From: Salibaculum sp035270045
GTDB lineage: Bacteria > Pseudomonadota > Alphaproteobacteria > Rhodobacterales > Rhodobacteraceae
Reading direction: 5' to 3'
DNA: 64,000 nucleotides
NCBI RefSeq assembly: GCF_035270045.1
Contig: NZ_DATFIP010000054.1
Span: forward strand, 1-64,000
Part shown: one piece after another, positions 9,388 to 18,041 of the stretch
How the letters are laid out: every line of letters starts with the position of its first letter
How positions within the stretch are numbered: the first letter of the stretch is position 1
Made by a program: the position numbers and the translations under genes
The notes under the pieces: model-generated
Databases searched by the model: none
Told to the model about the DNA's origin: nothing
Seen by the model: only the letters and a program-made list of their open reading frames with translations

Positions 9388-10245
9388 ATGACCACCAACA
9401 CCCTCATCGCGCTTGTCGATGGCTCGGCCTATTCCGAAAGCGTGTGCCACCACGCCGCCTGGATCGCCGGCAAGACCGGTTTCACCGTCAAGGTCTACCA
9501 CGTCATGGGCCGCCGCGGTGCCCCGGACCGTCAGGACCTGAGCGGCGCGATCAGGCTGGGCGCGCGCTCGCGCCTGCTGGAACAGTTGTCCGAACTGGAC
9601 GCGGAACGCGCCAAGCTGACCCATGACCACGGCCGCGCCATCCTGGAGGACGCCAAGGCGATCATCGAGGGCGACGGCGACATAACCGTGCAGACACGCC
9701 TGCGCCAGGGCGACCTGGTCGAAACGATCACCGCCAAGGAGGACACCGGTGACATGATCGTCATCGGCAAGCGCGGCGAGGCCGCAGGCGTCGCGATGGA
9801 CCACCTCGGCTCGAACCTGGAGCGCATCGTGCGGGCCAGCCATCGGCCCGTCTTCGTGGCCAACAGGGCCTTCAGGATACCCGAACGGGTGCTGGTGGCC
9901 TTCGACGGCGGGGCCTCCTCGCTCAAGGCGGTGGATTACATCGCGCGCAGCCCGATTTTCGCCGGACTCCAGGTTACGCTGGTCTTCGCGGGCAAAGCCA
10001 CAGCCGAAACCGACAAGGCGCTGACGGATGCCGCCGCGACCCTGCGGGCGGGCGGCTTCGCGGCGGATACCCGAACCACGCCGGGCGAGCCGGAAAAGGT
10101 GCTCTCGGAGATGACCGCGAACGACGGCTACGACCTGCTGGTCATGGGCGCCTACGGACACAGTCGCGTACGGTCGCTGTTCATCGGCTCGACCACCACG
10201 GAAATGCTTCGGTCCTGCAAGGTGCCGGTGGTGCTGATGCGGTGA
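9388..10245 (+). CDS. Tandem universal stress protein (UspA family)
   Basis: This cytoplasmic protein of about 285 residues carries two Usp folds in tandem. The first begins NTLIALVDGSAYSESV and includes the block DMIVIGKRGEAAGVAMDHLGS. The second begins RVLVAFDGGASSLKAV and ends with the ATP-binding-type signature LLVMGAYGHSRVRSLFIGS. GAGGAG lies 7 nt before the chosen ATG; an earlier in-frame start at 9373 overlaps the transporter end without a better site. Pairing a SulP transporter with a Usp protein is known in proteobacteria, and the Usp part may tune transport, but that is inference. Confidence 0.9.
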   Translation: MTTNTLIALVDGSAYSESVCHHAAWIAGKTGFTVKVYHVMGRRGAPDRQDLSGAIRLGARSRLLEQLSELDAERAKLTHDHGRAILEDAKAIIEGDGDITVQTRLRQGDLVETITAKEDTGDMIVIGKRGEAAGVAMDHLGSNLERIVRASHRPVFVANRAFRIPERVLVAFDGGASSLKAVDYIARSPIFAGLQVTLVFAGKATAETDKALTDAAATLRAGGFAADTRTTPGEPEKVLSEMTANDGYDLLVMGAYGHSRVRSLFIGSTTTEMLRSCKVPVVLMR

Positions 10246-10302
10246 CCGGGACGGTGGGCGGGGCGCCGTCGGGCGGACAGGCCCGAAAAGCGGCACCCGG
10301 TG

Positions 10303-11454
10303 TCACGTCCGGGTCACGTCGTGATCGTAGAGCCAGTTCAACCGGTTCATGTAGGCCCCCGGGGCAACGGCCCCGATCCCGCGCAGGCCAAGGTGCGCCA
10401 CCCGGCGCGGCAGACCCGACAGATGATATTTCACCGCGTTGCCGTTGGCCGTGGAAATGGCCCGCTCGACGCGCGCCCGGCGCATCTGCTGATAGTGCGG
10501 CAGGGCCGCCGGTATCTCGTCGGCATCGCAGCAGGCGGCCAGCACCCAGGCATCCTCGAAGGCCAGGTTCGCGCCCTGCGCCAGGAAGGGCAGCGTGGGG
10601 TGCGCCGCGTCGCCCAGGATGGCGATGTTGTCCTTGTGCCACTGCGCGGCAACCGGATGGCGGAACAGCCCCCAAAGCCCCACCGAATCGACCTTTTCAA
10701 GCAACCCGGTCAGCCGGCCTGACAGGCCCCGGAACGCATGGCGCAGGTTGCCGGGCTCATCAGGAATGTTCCAGCCCTCCTTGGCCCATTGCAGGCGTTC
10801 CTGCACAGCCACGATATTGAGCCGCCCGCCAGGCAGCGGATAGGTCACCGCGTGCTGCCTGGGCGCCATCCAGACCCGGGCGACCGGTTCGGCCCCGGGG
10901 TGATCAATGACCGCGCGCCAGGCCACCTGGCCGGTGAAGAAGGGCGCGTCGGCACCGTTCAGGACCGGGCGCAGCACCGAGCGGATACCGTCGCCGCCGA
11001 CCACGAGGTCGGCCACGGGCAGCGCGTCGGCAGAGATCTGGGCCCCCGTGTGCACGGTGACACCGGCGGCGCGGCACCCCTCCAGTAACAGGTCGATCAG
11101 CGCGGCCCGGTGGAAGAAGCGATAGGCCGGCCCCGCCCGTTCCGACAGGTCGAAGCGGGTCAGTCTGCGCCCCGTGATCGCGTCCATGGGTTCGACCGCC
11201 TGCGCTGCGACGGACCGCGCGGCTGCGGCCCCCTCCAGCCCGAGCGCGGCCAGTACCCGCGCGCCGTTGGGTGAGACCTGGATGCCCGCGCCGACCTCGG
11301 CGATTTCGGGCGCGCGTTCGAAGACTTCGACCCGGGCCCCGCCCCTGGCAAAGGCCAGCGCCGCCGCCAGCCCGCTCAGGCCTGCCCCCACGACGGCAAC
11401 GCGGCGGCCCCTGTTGAGGCCGCCGCGCAGTGCTGTCGGTTTGTCACGGGTCAC
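10303..11454 (-). CDS. FAD-dependent monooxygenase (salicylate hydroxylase-like family)
   Basis: This is a class A flavin monooxygenase that would use NAD(P)H and O2 to hydroxylate a ring or similar substrate. It has the Rossmann GxGxxG in RVAVVGAGLSGLAAALAFA near the N-terminus, the GGDGIRSVLR motif in the middle and the FAD-ribityl motif LGDAAHPTLPFLAQGANLAFED. A GTG at 11454, one base after the dksA stop codon, gives 383 residues, the usual length. A longer reading from 11670 would run through dksA in another frame and is not credible. The substrate is unknown. The tight spacing implies co-transcription with dksA. Confidence 0.85.
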   Translation of the reverse strand: MTRDKPTALRGGLNRGRRVAVVGAGLSGLAAALAFARGGARVEVFERAPEIAEVGAGIQVSPNGARVLAALGLEGAAAARSVAAQAVEPMDAITGRRLTRFDLSERAGPAYRFFHRAALIDLLLEGCRAAGVTVHTGAQISADALPVADLVVGGDGIRSVLRPVLNGADAPFFTGQVAWRAVIDHPGAEPVARVWMAPRQHAVTYPLPGGRLNIVAVQERLQWAKEGWNIPDEPGNLRHAFRGLSGRLTGLLEKVDSVGLWGLFRHPVAAQWHKDNIAILGDAAHPTLPFLAQGANLAFEDAWVLAACCDADEIPAALPHYQQMRRARVERAISTANGNAVKYHLSGLPRRVAHLGLRGIGAVAPGAYMNRLNWLYDHDVTRT

Positions 11455-11455
11455 G

Positions 11456-11878
11456 TCAGTCGTCCCGATGGACCTTTTCGCGGCGCTCGTGGCGCTCCTG
11501 GGCCTCCAGCGACAGGGTCGCGATGGGCCGCGCGTCAAGCCGCTTGAGGCTGATCGGCTCTCCGGTGATCTCGCAGTAGCCGTATTCGCCCTCTTCGATG
11601 CGGCGCAGGGCGCTGTCGATCTTGGCGACCAGTTTGCGCTGGCGGTCCCGGGTGCGCAGTTCCAACGCACGATCGGTCTCCTCGCTCGCCCGGTCTGCCA
11701 CGTCGGGGATATTGCGGGTGCTGTCCTTCATCCCCTCGATCGTGTCGCGACTGTCCTCGAGGATCTCGGATTTCCAGTCGATCAGCTTGCGCCGGAAATA
11801 CTCGAGCTGGCGGTCGTTCATGAAGGGTTCGTCTTCGGCCGGCTTGTAATCCTCCGGCAGGAAAACTTCTGCTTTCAT
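11456..11878 (-). CDS. dksA: RNA polymerase-binding transcription factor DksA, single-cysteine type
   Basis: DksA binds the RNA polymerase secondary channel and works with ppGpp in the stringent response. This protein has 140 residues. It has the coiled-coil tip motif DVADRAS (residues 59-65, the counterpart of D74/A76 in E. coli) and the C-terminal block EYGYCEITGEPISLKRL followed by ARPIATLSLEAQERHE. Only C102 remains of the four zinc-finger cysteines; the other positions appear as T105, S123 and A126. Zinc-independent DksA proteins are known, including in Rhodobacter sphaeroides, so it is probably functional. An AGGAG site precedes the ATG at 11878. It is divergent from moxR. Confidence 0.93.
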   Translation of the reverse strand: MKAEVFLPEDYKPAEDEPFMNDRQLEYFRRKLIDWKSEILEDSRDTIEGMKDSTRNIPDVADRASEETDRALELRTRDRQRKLVAKIDSALRRIEEGEYGYCEITGEPISLKRLDARPIATLSLEAQERHERREKVHRDD

Positions 11879-12084
11879 CTCGTCTCTCCTGGACAGGATG
11901 GGCGCCGTCGCGTCGAGATCGTTTGACAATGTCCGGCCTCCTTCTTGCGGGCGTCTTACTCCGATCAAGCCCACCTGTCACCCCCCGATCTGGGGCATTT
12001 CCTTCCTCGCTTGAAGGTCCCGCCCCACCTGATACCCTCTGCCCTCGCTGTTCGTCCCGTCTCGCTGCAAAAGGCCCGGAAAAC

Positions 12085-12924
12085 ATGGATTTCTCAGGCA
12101 CCGATTCCTATGTTGCCAACGACGACCTCATGGTGGCCGTCAATGCCGCCATCGCGCTGGAGCGGCCGCTTCTCGTCAAGGGCGAGCCGGGCACCGGAAA
12201 GACCGAGCTGGCCCGCCAGGTGGCAGCCGCCCTCGGGCTGGACATCCTGGAATGGCACATCAAGTCCACCACCAAGGCCCAGCAGGGCCTTTACGAATAC
12301 GACGCGGTCAGTCGACTGCGCGACAGCCAGCTGGGCGATGAACGCGTCAACGACGTGGCCAATTACATCCGGCGCGGCAAGCTTTGGGAGGCCTTCGACG
12401 CGCCCGCCCGCACGGTCCTGCTCATCGACGAGATCGACAAGGCCGACATCGAGTTTCCCAACGACCTGCTGCAGGAACTCGACCGGATGGAATTCCATGT
12501 CTACGAGACCGGCCAGACGGTGCGCGCGCGCCAGCGCCCCATCGTCATCATCACCTCGAACAACGAAAAGGACCTGCCCGACGCCTTCCTGCGGCGCTGC
12601 TTTTTCCACTACATTCGCTTCCCGGACATGGAGACATTGAAACGCATCGTCGCGGTGCATCACCCCGGCATCAAGGACAGGCTGCTGACCACGGCGCTGA
12701 CCCAGTTCTACGAGATCCGCGACCAGGCGGGGCTCAAGAAAAAACCCTCGACCTCAGAGGTGCTCGACTGGCTCAAACTGCTGCTCGCCGAGGACCTGGA
12801 CCCGGCCGACCTTGCGCGCGACGGGGCCTCGGCGCTGCCGAAGCTGCATGGGGCCTTGCTCAAGAACGAACAGGACGTGCAGCTTTTCGAACGCCTGGCC
12901 TTCATGGCGCGCTCCGGGCGCTAG
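12085..12924 (+). CDS. MoxR-type AAA+ ATPase
   Basis: MoxR ATPases act as chaperones that mature metal-containing or membrane complexes, usually with a VWA protein. The Walker A motif GEPGTGKTE lies at residues 33-41 and Walker B in VLLIDEIDKAD at 111-121. The sensor region IVIITSNNEKDLPDAFLRRC follows. The ATG at 12085 gives 279 residues; the reading could be extended upstream to 11923, but that adds a low-complexity tract. The CoxE-like VWA gene 2.3 kb downstream on the same strand is its likely partner, as in coxD-coxE. The client protein is not evident. Confidence 0.9.
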   Translation: MDFSGTDSYVANDDLMVAVNAAIALERPLLVKGEPGTGKTELARQVAAALGLDILEWHIKSTTKAQQGLYEYDAVSRLRDSQLGDERVNDVANYIRRGKLWEAFDAPARTVLLIDEIDKADIEFPNDLLQELDRMEFHVYETGQTVRARQRPIVIITSNNEKDLPDAFLRRCFFHYIRFPDMETLKRIVAVHHPGIKDRLLTTALTQFYEIRDQAGLKKKPSTSEVLDWLKLLLAEDLDPADLARDGASALPKLHGALLKNEQDVQLFERLAFMARSGR

Positions 12925-13159
12925 GTGCCCCCGTCCCAGATGTTGTGGCGCCGCCGTCTGCGGCCACTAACCCGTTGAGTCTTTTGAACCACACCGGGAC
13001 ACGAACCCCGGGTCGGGGGCGGTTGCCCCTCGCCTGCCCCGGTTGCTCTGGGCTCTAAACGGTCCCGTGCCGGCGGGGATCGTGCAATTGCCGCAATTCC
13101 CACCCAAAGGCGCCGCAGTCCGCTGGCAGGTCAGGATTGCGACATGAAGGAGAGCAGGT

Positions 13160-13624
13160 TTGGCCAAGGCAAAGATGCCGGTCGATATCCGCCCGCTGAC
13201 CCCGGCCGACGCGGTCGTGTGGCGCAGGTTGTGGACCGACTACCTCGCGTTTTACGAGACCACCGTCCCCGAGGCGGTCTTTCATAGCACCTTCGCTCGG
13301 CTTCTGGGCGACGAGCCATCCGATTTCAGCGGGCTGCTTGCCGTCACGGACGGGCGGCCCGTCGGCCTGGCCCATTACCTGTTCCATCGCCACGCCTGGC
13401 GGGTCGAAAACGTCTGCTACCTTCAGGATCTCTACGCCGACCCGCACGTCCGGGGCCAGGGCATCGGCCGCGCCCTGATCGAGTCCGTCTATGCCGCGGC
13501 CGACGCGGCCGGCGCGCCCTCCGTCTACTGGCTCACACAGGATTTCAATCACAGCGGCCGGCGGCTCTATGACCGGGTCGGAGTCCTGACCCCCTTCATC
13601 AAGTACCAGAGGCCCGCACCATGA
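13160..13624 (+). CDS. GNAT-family N-acetyltransferase
   Basis: This 154-residue protein carries the acetyl-CoA pyrophosphate-binding loop R98-GQGIG in DPHVRGQGIGRALIESV. The preceding beta strand VCYLQDLYADP and the terminal GRRLYDRVGVLTPFIKY are as in small GNAT enzymes. The acceptor could be an amine, an amino acid or a protein N-terminus; nothing in the sequence decides. Its stop overlaps the start of the DUF2927 gene by 4 bp (ATGA), so they are translationally coupled. The gap of 235 bp back to moxR holds no recognisable gene. Confidence 0.85.
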   Translation: MAKAKMPVDIRPLTPADAVVWRRLWTDYLAFYETTVPEAVFHSTFARLLGDEPSDFSGLLAVTDGRPVGLAHYLFHRHAWRVENVCYLQDLYADPHVRGQGIGRALIESVYAAADAAGAPSVYWLTQDFNHSGRRLYDRVGVLTPFIKYQRPAP

Positions 13625-15003
13625 CCGGCCGCGCGCCGCGCCGCCTGGGCACGCTCTGCGTGGCAATGCTGACCGCCTGCACGCCGGTGCCGCCGGGGCC
13701 CGAGACACCGTCGCGCGCGATCACCGGCCTGCCGGACCGGGTGGCGCCCGCCATGCGCTCTTTCCCCGGCCAGCGCGTTGACACGCCCACGCGCTCCAAC
13801 CGCGAGATCGGTCGTGATTTCATGGACCTGTCGTTCCGCATGGAAAGCGGCCGGCCGGTGTCGCGGCTGACCCGTTTCGAAACACCCGTAAGCGTGCGCG
13901 TCACCGGCCAGGTCTCCGCCAGCCTGACCCATGACCTGCGGGCGCTGCTGGCCCGTCTGCGCGGCGAGGCCGACATCGACATCTTCATGACCAGCGCCCC
14001 GCAGGCGGCCATCACGGTCGAGGCGGTGCCAAAGGCCGTGCTCAACGACGCGGTGCCGCGCGCGGCCTGTTTCGTGGTGCCCCGGGTCTCGAGCTGGGCC
14101 GAGTTCAAGCGCGTCCGCCGGACCCCGCAAGTGGACTGGACCACACTGGAGCGCCGCGACCGCGCCGCGGTCTTCGTGCCCTCTGACGCGGCCCCGCAAG
14201 AGATCCGCGACTGCCTGCACGAGGAGCTGGCCCAGGCGCTGGGGCCGCTCAACGATCTTTACCGGCTGCCCGACAGCACCTTCAACGATGACAACATCCA
14301 CGCGGTGCTGACCGGTTTCGACATGCTGATCCTGCGCGCCTACTACGACCCGGCACTGGCCAACGGGATGCGGCGCGGCGCGGTGGCCGCGCGGCTGCAA
14401 GGCATCCTTGCGCGGCTCAACCCCGCCGGTCAGTCCCAGCCGATCCAACCGCTCGATGACACCCCGCGCGACTGGATCGACAACATCGAACTGGCGCTCT
14501 CGACGGGCCCGACCCCGGCGCGGCGGCGCAACGCGGCCTTCTCGGCGATCAGCCTGGGCGACTCGATGGACTGGCGGGGTCCGCGTGACGGCTTCGCGCA
14601 TTATGCCTTTGGCCGGCTGAATGCCAGCCACGACCCCCAGGTCGCCCTGGACAGTTTCCGCCGTGCGATGCGGGTCTACGAAAGCAGCCCCCGCACCGAG
14701 CTGCACGCCGCCCACGTGGCGGTGCAGCTGGCCGCCTTCGCGCTGTCCACGGGGGACACGGTAACGGTCGAGGCCCTCGTCGACGGCGCGATCCCGGTCG
14801 CGCGGCGCCACGAGAACGCCGCGCTTCTGGCCACGCTGATGATGTTCAAGGCCGAGGCGCTGGAGCTTCGGGGCCGCGACGCCGAGGCGCAGGCGCTGCG
14901 CATGGACTCTTTCGGGTGGGCGCGCTACGGCTTCGGGTCGGATGACAACGTGCGCGCGCGGATGCGGGAAATCCGGGCGCTGACCCCGACACAAGGACAT
15001 TGA
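13621..15003 (+). CDS. DUF2927-domain lipoprotein
   Basis: This predicted lipoprotein has 460 residues. The N-terminus RRLGTLCVAMLTACTPVPPG contains a lipobox (L-T-A-C) near residue 20, so the mature protein is probably tethered in the periplasm. The central DUF2927-type region includes CFVVPRVSSWAEFKR, an RDCLHEELAQALGPLNDLYRLPDS segment and DNIHAVLTGFDMLILRAYYDP, which resembles a degenerate zincin helix (HEELAQ). The C-terminal third is helical and TPR-like. The function is unknown. It sits in the moxR-coxE-like cluster, suggesting a role in an envelope complex matured by those genes. Confidence 0.8.
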   Translation: MTGRAPRRLGTLCVAMLTACTPVPPGPETPSRAITGLPDRVAPAMRSFPGQRVDTPTRSNREIGRDFMDLSFRMESGRPVSRLTRFETPVSVRVTGQVSASLTHDLRALLARLRGEADIDIFMTSAPQAAITVEAVPKAVLNDAVPRAACFVVPRVSSWAEFKRVRRTPQVDWTTLERRDRAAVFVPSDAAPQEIRDCLHEELAQALGPLNDLYRLPDSTFNDDNIHAVLTGFDMLILRAYYDPALANGMRRGAVAARLQGILARLNPAGQSQPIQPLDDTPRDWIDNIELALSTGPTPARRRNAAFSAISLGDSMDWRGPRDGFAHYAFGRLNASHDPQVALDSFRRAMRVYESSPRTELHAAHVAVQLAAFALSTGDTVTVEALVDGAIPVARRHENAALLATLMMFKAEALELRGRDAEAQALRMDSFGWARYGFGSDDNVRARMREIRALTPTQGH

Positions 15004-15005
15004 CG

Positions 15006-15176
15006 ATGATCTACCCCCTTGGCGGCCTCGTGATCGGCGCGCTTGCCGGTGCCATCATGGCCCGGCGCAAAGGCGGCGGCGCGCTTGACATGCTGCAATG
15101 GGCGGCGGTGCTGGCCATCATCCTTGGCGTGGTGGGCCTGTTCATCACCGTGTTCATCACCCGGGCCGCCGTGTAA
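15006..15176 (+). CDS. Small two-helix membrane protein (56 residues)
   Basis: An ATG 2 bp after the DUF2927 stop opens a 56-codon frame ending TAA. It encodes two hydrophobic helices, IYPLGGLVIGALAGAIMA and WAAVLAIILGVVGLFITVFI, joined by a short basic loop (RRKGGG). Tight spacing on both sides (2 and 6 bp) and hydrophobic-hairpin character make a real gene likely. No family is recognised. Its place between a lipoprotein and a cytoplasmic VWA protein suggests it could be a membrane component of the same system; this is inference. Confidence 0.7.
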   Translation: MIYPLGGLVIGALAGAIMARRKGGGALDMLQWAAVLAIILGVVGLFITVFITRAAV

Positions 15177-15182
15177 CCCGGC

Positions 15183-16370
15183 ATGTTCCTGCGTTTTTTC
15201 GAGGTGCTGCGCGCGCACCGGGTGCCGGTGTCGCTGCGCGAACATCTGGCCTTTCTGGAGGCCCTGGCCGCGGGACTGGCCACCTATGACATCGAGGCCT
15301 TCTACTACCTCGCCCGCGCCACGCTGGTGAAGGACGAAAGGAACATCGACAAGTTCGACCGCGCCTTCGCCGCCAGCTTCGAAGGGCTGGAATCGATCAG
15401 CGCAGCCGACATGATCGAGGCCCTGGACCTGCCCGCCGAATGGCTGGAGAAACTGGCCGAAAAGCACCTGAGCGCGGCAGAGCGCGCCGAGATCGAGGCC
15501 CTTGGCGGTTTCGACAAGCTGATGGAAACCCTGAAAAAGCGTCTCAGGGAACAGCAGGGCCGCCACCAGGGCGGCAACAAGTGGATCGGCACCGCCGGCA
15601 CCTCGCCCTTCGGGGCCCATGGCTACAACCCCGAGGGTGTGCGCATCGGGCAGGACAAATCCCGCCACCAGCGCGCGGTCAAGGTCTGGGACAAGCGCGA
15701 ATTCCGTGCCTACGACGATCAGATCCAGATCGGCACCCGCAACGTCAAGGTCGCGCTGAAACGCCTGCGCAAATGGGTGCGCGACGGGGCCGAGGACGAA
15801 CTGGACCTCGCCGGCACGATCCGCGCCACCGCCGAGCATGGCTACCTCGACGTCAAGACCCGCCCCGAGCGGCGCAACGCGGTCAAGGTGCTGCTGTTTC
15901 TCGACGTGGGCGGGTCGATGGACCCGCATGTGCAGATGGTCGAGGAACTGTTCAGCGCCGCCCGGTCCGAGTTCAAGCACCTGGAATACTACTATTTCCA
16001 CAACTGCCTTTACGAGGGCGTCTGGCGCGACAACCGCCGGCGCTGGAACGCGCGGACCCCGACATGGGAGGTGCTGCGCACCTACGGGGCCGACTACAAG
16101 TGCATCTTCGTGGGCGACGCCAGCATGTCACCCTACGAGATCGCATGGCCCGGCGGCGCCAACGAGCACTGGAACGAGGAAGCCGGCCAAGTCTGGCTGT
16201 CCCGCGCGCTGGATCAATGGCCCGACACGCTCTGGCTCAACCCTGTGCCGGATCGCCACTGGGGCCATACACAGTCCATCGGGATGATCCGCCAGATTAT
16301 CGGCCCCGACCGCATGGTGCCGATGACACTGGAAGGGATCGAGCGCGGCATGAAGGTGTTGGGGCGGTGA
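15183..16370 (+). CDS. CoxE-like von Willebrand factor A protein
   Basis: This 395-residue cytoplasmic VWA protein is the usual partner of a MoxR ATPase. An N-terminal helical domain with a charged linker (residues 110-160) precedes the VWA domain. The MIDAS motif reads D241-V-G-G-S245-M in KVLLFLDVGGSMDPH, with Gly where the middle Ser of DxSxS normally stands. The downstream block YYYFHNCLYEGVWRDNRRRW and GDASMSPYEI supply the other MIDAS loops. The pair probably remodels a client complex, as CoxD/CoxE do for CO dehydrogenase, though no such enzyme is encoded here. The last codons overlap the next gene by 4 bp. Confidence 0.88.
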   Translation: MFLRFFEVLRAHRVPVSLREHLAFLEALAAGLATYDIEAFYYLARATLVKDERNIDKFDRAFAASFEGLESISAADMIEALDLPAEWLEKLAEKHLSAAERAEIEALGGFDKLMETLKKRLREQQGRHQGGNKWIGTAGTSPFGAHGYNPEGVRIGQDKSRHQRAVKVWDKREFRAYDDQIQIGTRNVKVALKRLRKWVRDGAEDELDLAGTIRATAEHGYLDVKTRPERRNAVKVLLFLDVGGSMDPHVQMVEELFSAARSEFKHLEYYYFHNCLYEGVWRDNRRRWNARTPTWEVLRTYGADYKCIFVGDASMSPYEIAWPGGANEHWNEEAGQVWLSRALDQWPDTLWLNPVPDRHWGHTQSIGMIRQIIGPDRMVPMTLEGIERGMKVLGR

Positions 16371-16708
16371 CGCGGCATCTCTGGAAGCGCCACAGGACCC
16401 TTTTCCTCTGTTTTCTGGTGGCGGTCGGGCTAATGCTCTTCTTCGGTGGGCGCGCGGTGATGTTCTCGCTGCGCTGGGATGCCGAAGCGCTGCGCACACA
16501 GCCGCTGGCCGGCTGGATGACACCGCGGTTGGTCAGCTACGCACATGACCTGCCGCCCGAGGTCCTGTTCCCGATGCTGGGGCTGGACCCCGACGCGACA
16601 CCACGGCGGATGACGCTGGAAGAGATCGCCAAGGCGCAGGGCATTCCGACAGACCGTTTCCTGGCCGAGCTCGCGGCCCGGATCGCCGATCGGGGCGATT
16701 ACCAGTGA
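16367..16708 (+). CDS. Small membrane-anchored protein of unknown function
   Basis: A GTG start within the VWA stop (GTGA overlap) opens a 113-residue frame. It has one N-terminal transmembrane segment (LFLCFLVAVGLMLFFGG, about residues 12-30) and then a soluble domain with RPL-like segments WMTPRLVSYAHDLPPEVLF and RMTLEEIAKAQGIPTDRFL. That last part looks like a small helix-turn-helix-like or SAM-like fold, and a similar segment occurs in some cytochrome- and DedA-linked proteins. The function is not known. The end overlaps the DedA start by 4 bp, which indicates coupling within the cluster. Confidence 0.75.
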   Translation: MTRHLWKRHRTLFLCFLVAVGLMLFFGGRAVMFSLRWDAEALRTQPLAGWMTPRLVSYAHDLPPEVLFPMLGLDPDATPRRMTLEEIAKAQGIPTDRFLAELAARIADRGDYQ

Positions 16709-17307
16709 TCGACCTGTTTTTCGAATTGGTATCCGGCTATGGCGCCATCGTGATCGCGCTGGCGACCTTCCTGTCCTGCCTGTTCCTGCCAGTCCCGTCC
16801 TCGGTCATGATGCTGGCCGGTGGCGCCTTCGTGGCCTCGGGCGATATGTCGCTCATCGCCGTGCTGGGCGGGGCCTTCACAGGTGCCGTTCTGGGCGACC
16901 AGGTGGGCTATCGGATCGGGCGCTGGGGCGGGCCGCGCCTGTCGGCATGGCTGGCGCGCAGACCGGGGCGCGCGGCGGTTCTGGCCCGCGCCCAGGCAAC
17001 GCTGCGCCACTGGGGCGGGGTCGGCGTGTTCTTTTCGACCTGGGCCGTCGCGCCGCTGGGCCCCTGGGTCAACGTGGCGGCGGGTGGGGCCGGTATGAGC
17101 GCGCTGCGTTTTACCATCTGGGACATGGCAGGCGAGGCGATCTGGGTCACGCTTTATGTCGGTCTCGGCTATAGCTTCGCCGCCAACCTGGACATGCTGG
17201 CCTCGACGCTTGGCAATGCGGTCGGCGCGCTTTCGGCGGGGGTTGTGGCTCTGCTTCTTGGATGGGTTCTGATCCGCCGGGTCCATCGCGATCAGGCAAA
17301 CGCCTGA
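16705..17307 (+). CDS. DedA-family membrane protein
   Basis: DedA/SNARE-associated proteins are multi-spanning membrane proteins involved in lipid-carrier (undecaprenyl phosphate or phosphatidylethanolamine) flipping and envelope homeostasis. The 200-residue protein starts with GTG and has the family's re-entrant motif region FLPVPSSVMMLAGGAFVASG, followed by GGAFTGAVLGDQVGYRIGRWGG. The second repeat includes FFSTWAVAPLGPWVNVAAGG. It overlaps the preceding gene by 4 bp. Which lipid it moves is not deducible. Confidence 0.85.
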   Translation: MIDLFFELVSGYGAIVIALATFLSCLFLPVPSSVMMLAGGAFVASGDMSLIAVLGGAFTGAVLGDQVGYRIGRWGGPRLSAWLARRPGRAAVLARAQATLRHWGGVGVFFSTWAVAPLGPWVNVAAGGAGMSALRFTIWDMAGEAIWVTLYVGLGYSFAANLDMLASTLGNAVGALSAGVVALLLGWVLIRRVHRDQANA

Positions 17308-17352
17308 CCGATCGTCCTTGCCGCCCCTGCCCGGGGCGCCTATCTCCATTTC

Positions 17353-18036
17353 ATGTTGCGCTTCGCCCCCATCCTGCTGGCCCTGCTCTACGGGGTCCTG
17401 CTTTACCGGTTTTCCGTCTGGAGGACGAAGCGCGAACTGGACGCGCGCTCGACCGAACTGGTGGACCCGCGCCTGAAGGCACTGACCGACGACCTGGCCC
17501 GAGTCGTCGACGTCCCCCGCATCAAGGTGCACATCTACGAGGTCGAGGCGGTCAACGGACTGGCCGCACCCGACGGGCGCATCTTCATCACCCGCGGGTT
17601 CTACAACAAGTATCGCGCGGGCGAGGTCACCGCGGGCGAAATGGCCAGCGTCATCGCGCATGAACTGGGCCACGTGGCGCTGGGGCACGCGCGGCGCCGG
17701 ATGATCGACTTTTCCGGCCAGAATGCCCTGCGCACGGCGCTGGCGATGATCCTTTCGCGATTCCTGCCCGGGATCGGGCCGATCATCGCCAATTCGGCCA
17801 TGTCGCTGCTGATGGCGCGGCTGAGCCGGTCCGACGAATACGAGGCCGACAGCTACGCCTCGGCCCTGCTGATCAAGGCGGGCATCGGGACCGGCCCACA
17901 GAAATCCCTGTTCGAGAAGCTCGACGGGATGACAGGCGCTGGCGGGGCCGCCATGCCGGCCTGGCTGATGAGCCACCCCAAGACGCCGAAGCGGATCGAG
18001 GCGATCGAGGCCAACGAGGCGAAGTGGCACGGCTGA
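17353..18036 (+). CDS. M48-family zinc metallopeptidase
   Basis: This membrane-anchored peptidase of 227 residues has an N-terminal hydrophobic helix (residues 5-20). The zinc-binding motif is H103-E-L-G-H107 in VIAHELGHVALGHARRR, and the third ligand lies in SRSDEYEADSYA near residue 165. The architecture is that of small M48B/Oma1-like quality-control proteases rather than HtpX, which has four transmembrane segments. It probably degrades or processes envelope proteins. It is convergent with the PIN-domain gene, with only 5 bp between the stops. Confidence 0.88.
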   Translation: MLRFAPILLALLYGVLLYRFSVWRTKRELDARSTELVDPRLKALTDDLARVVDVPRIKVHIYEVEAVNGLAAPDGRIFITRGFYNKYRAGEVTAGEMASVIAHELGHVALGHARRRMIDFSGQNALRTALAMILSRFLPGIGPIIANSAMSLLMARLSRSDEYEADSYASALLIKAGIGTGPQKSLFEKLDGMTGAGGAAMPAWLMSHPKTPKRIEAIEANEAKWHG

Positions 18037-18041
18037 GGCGG

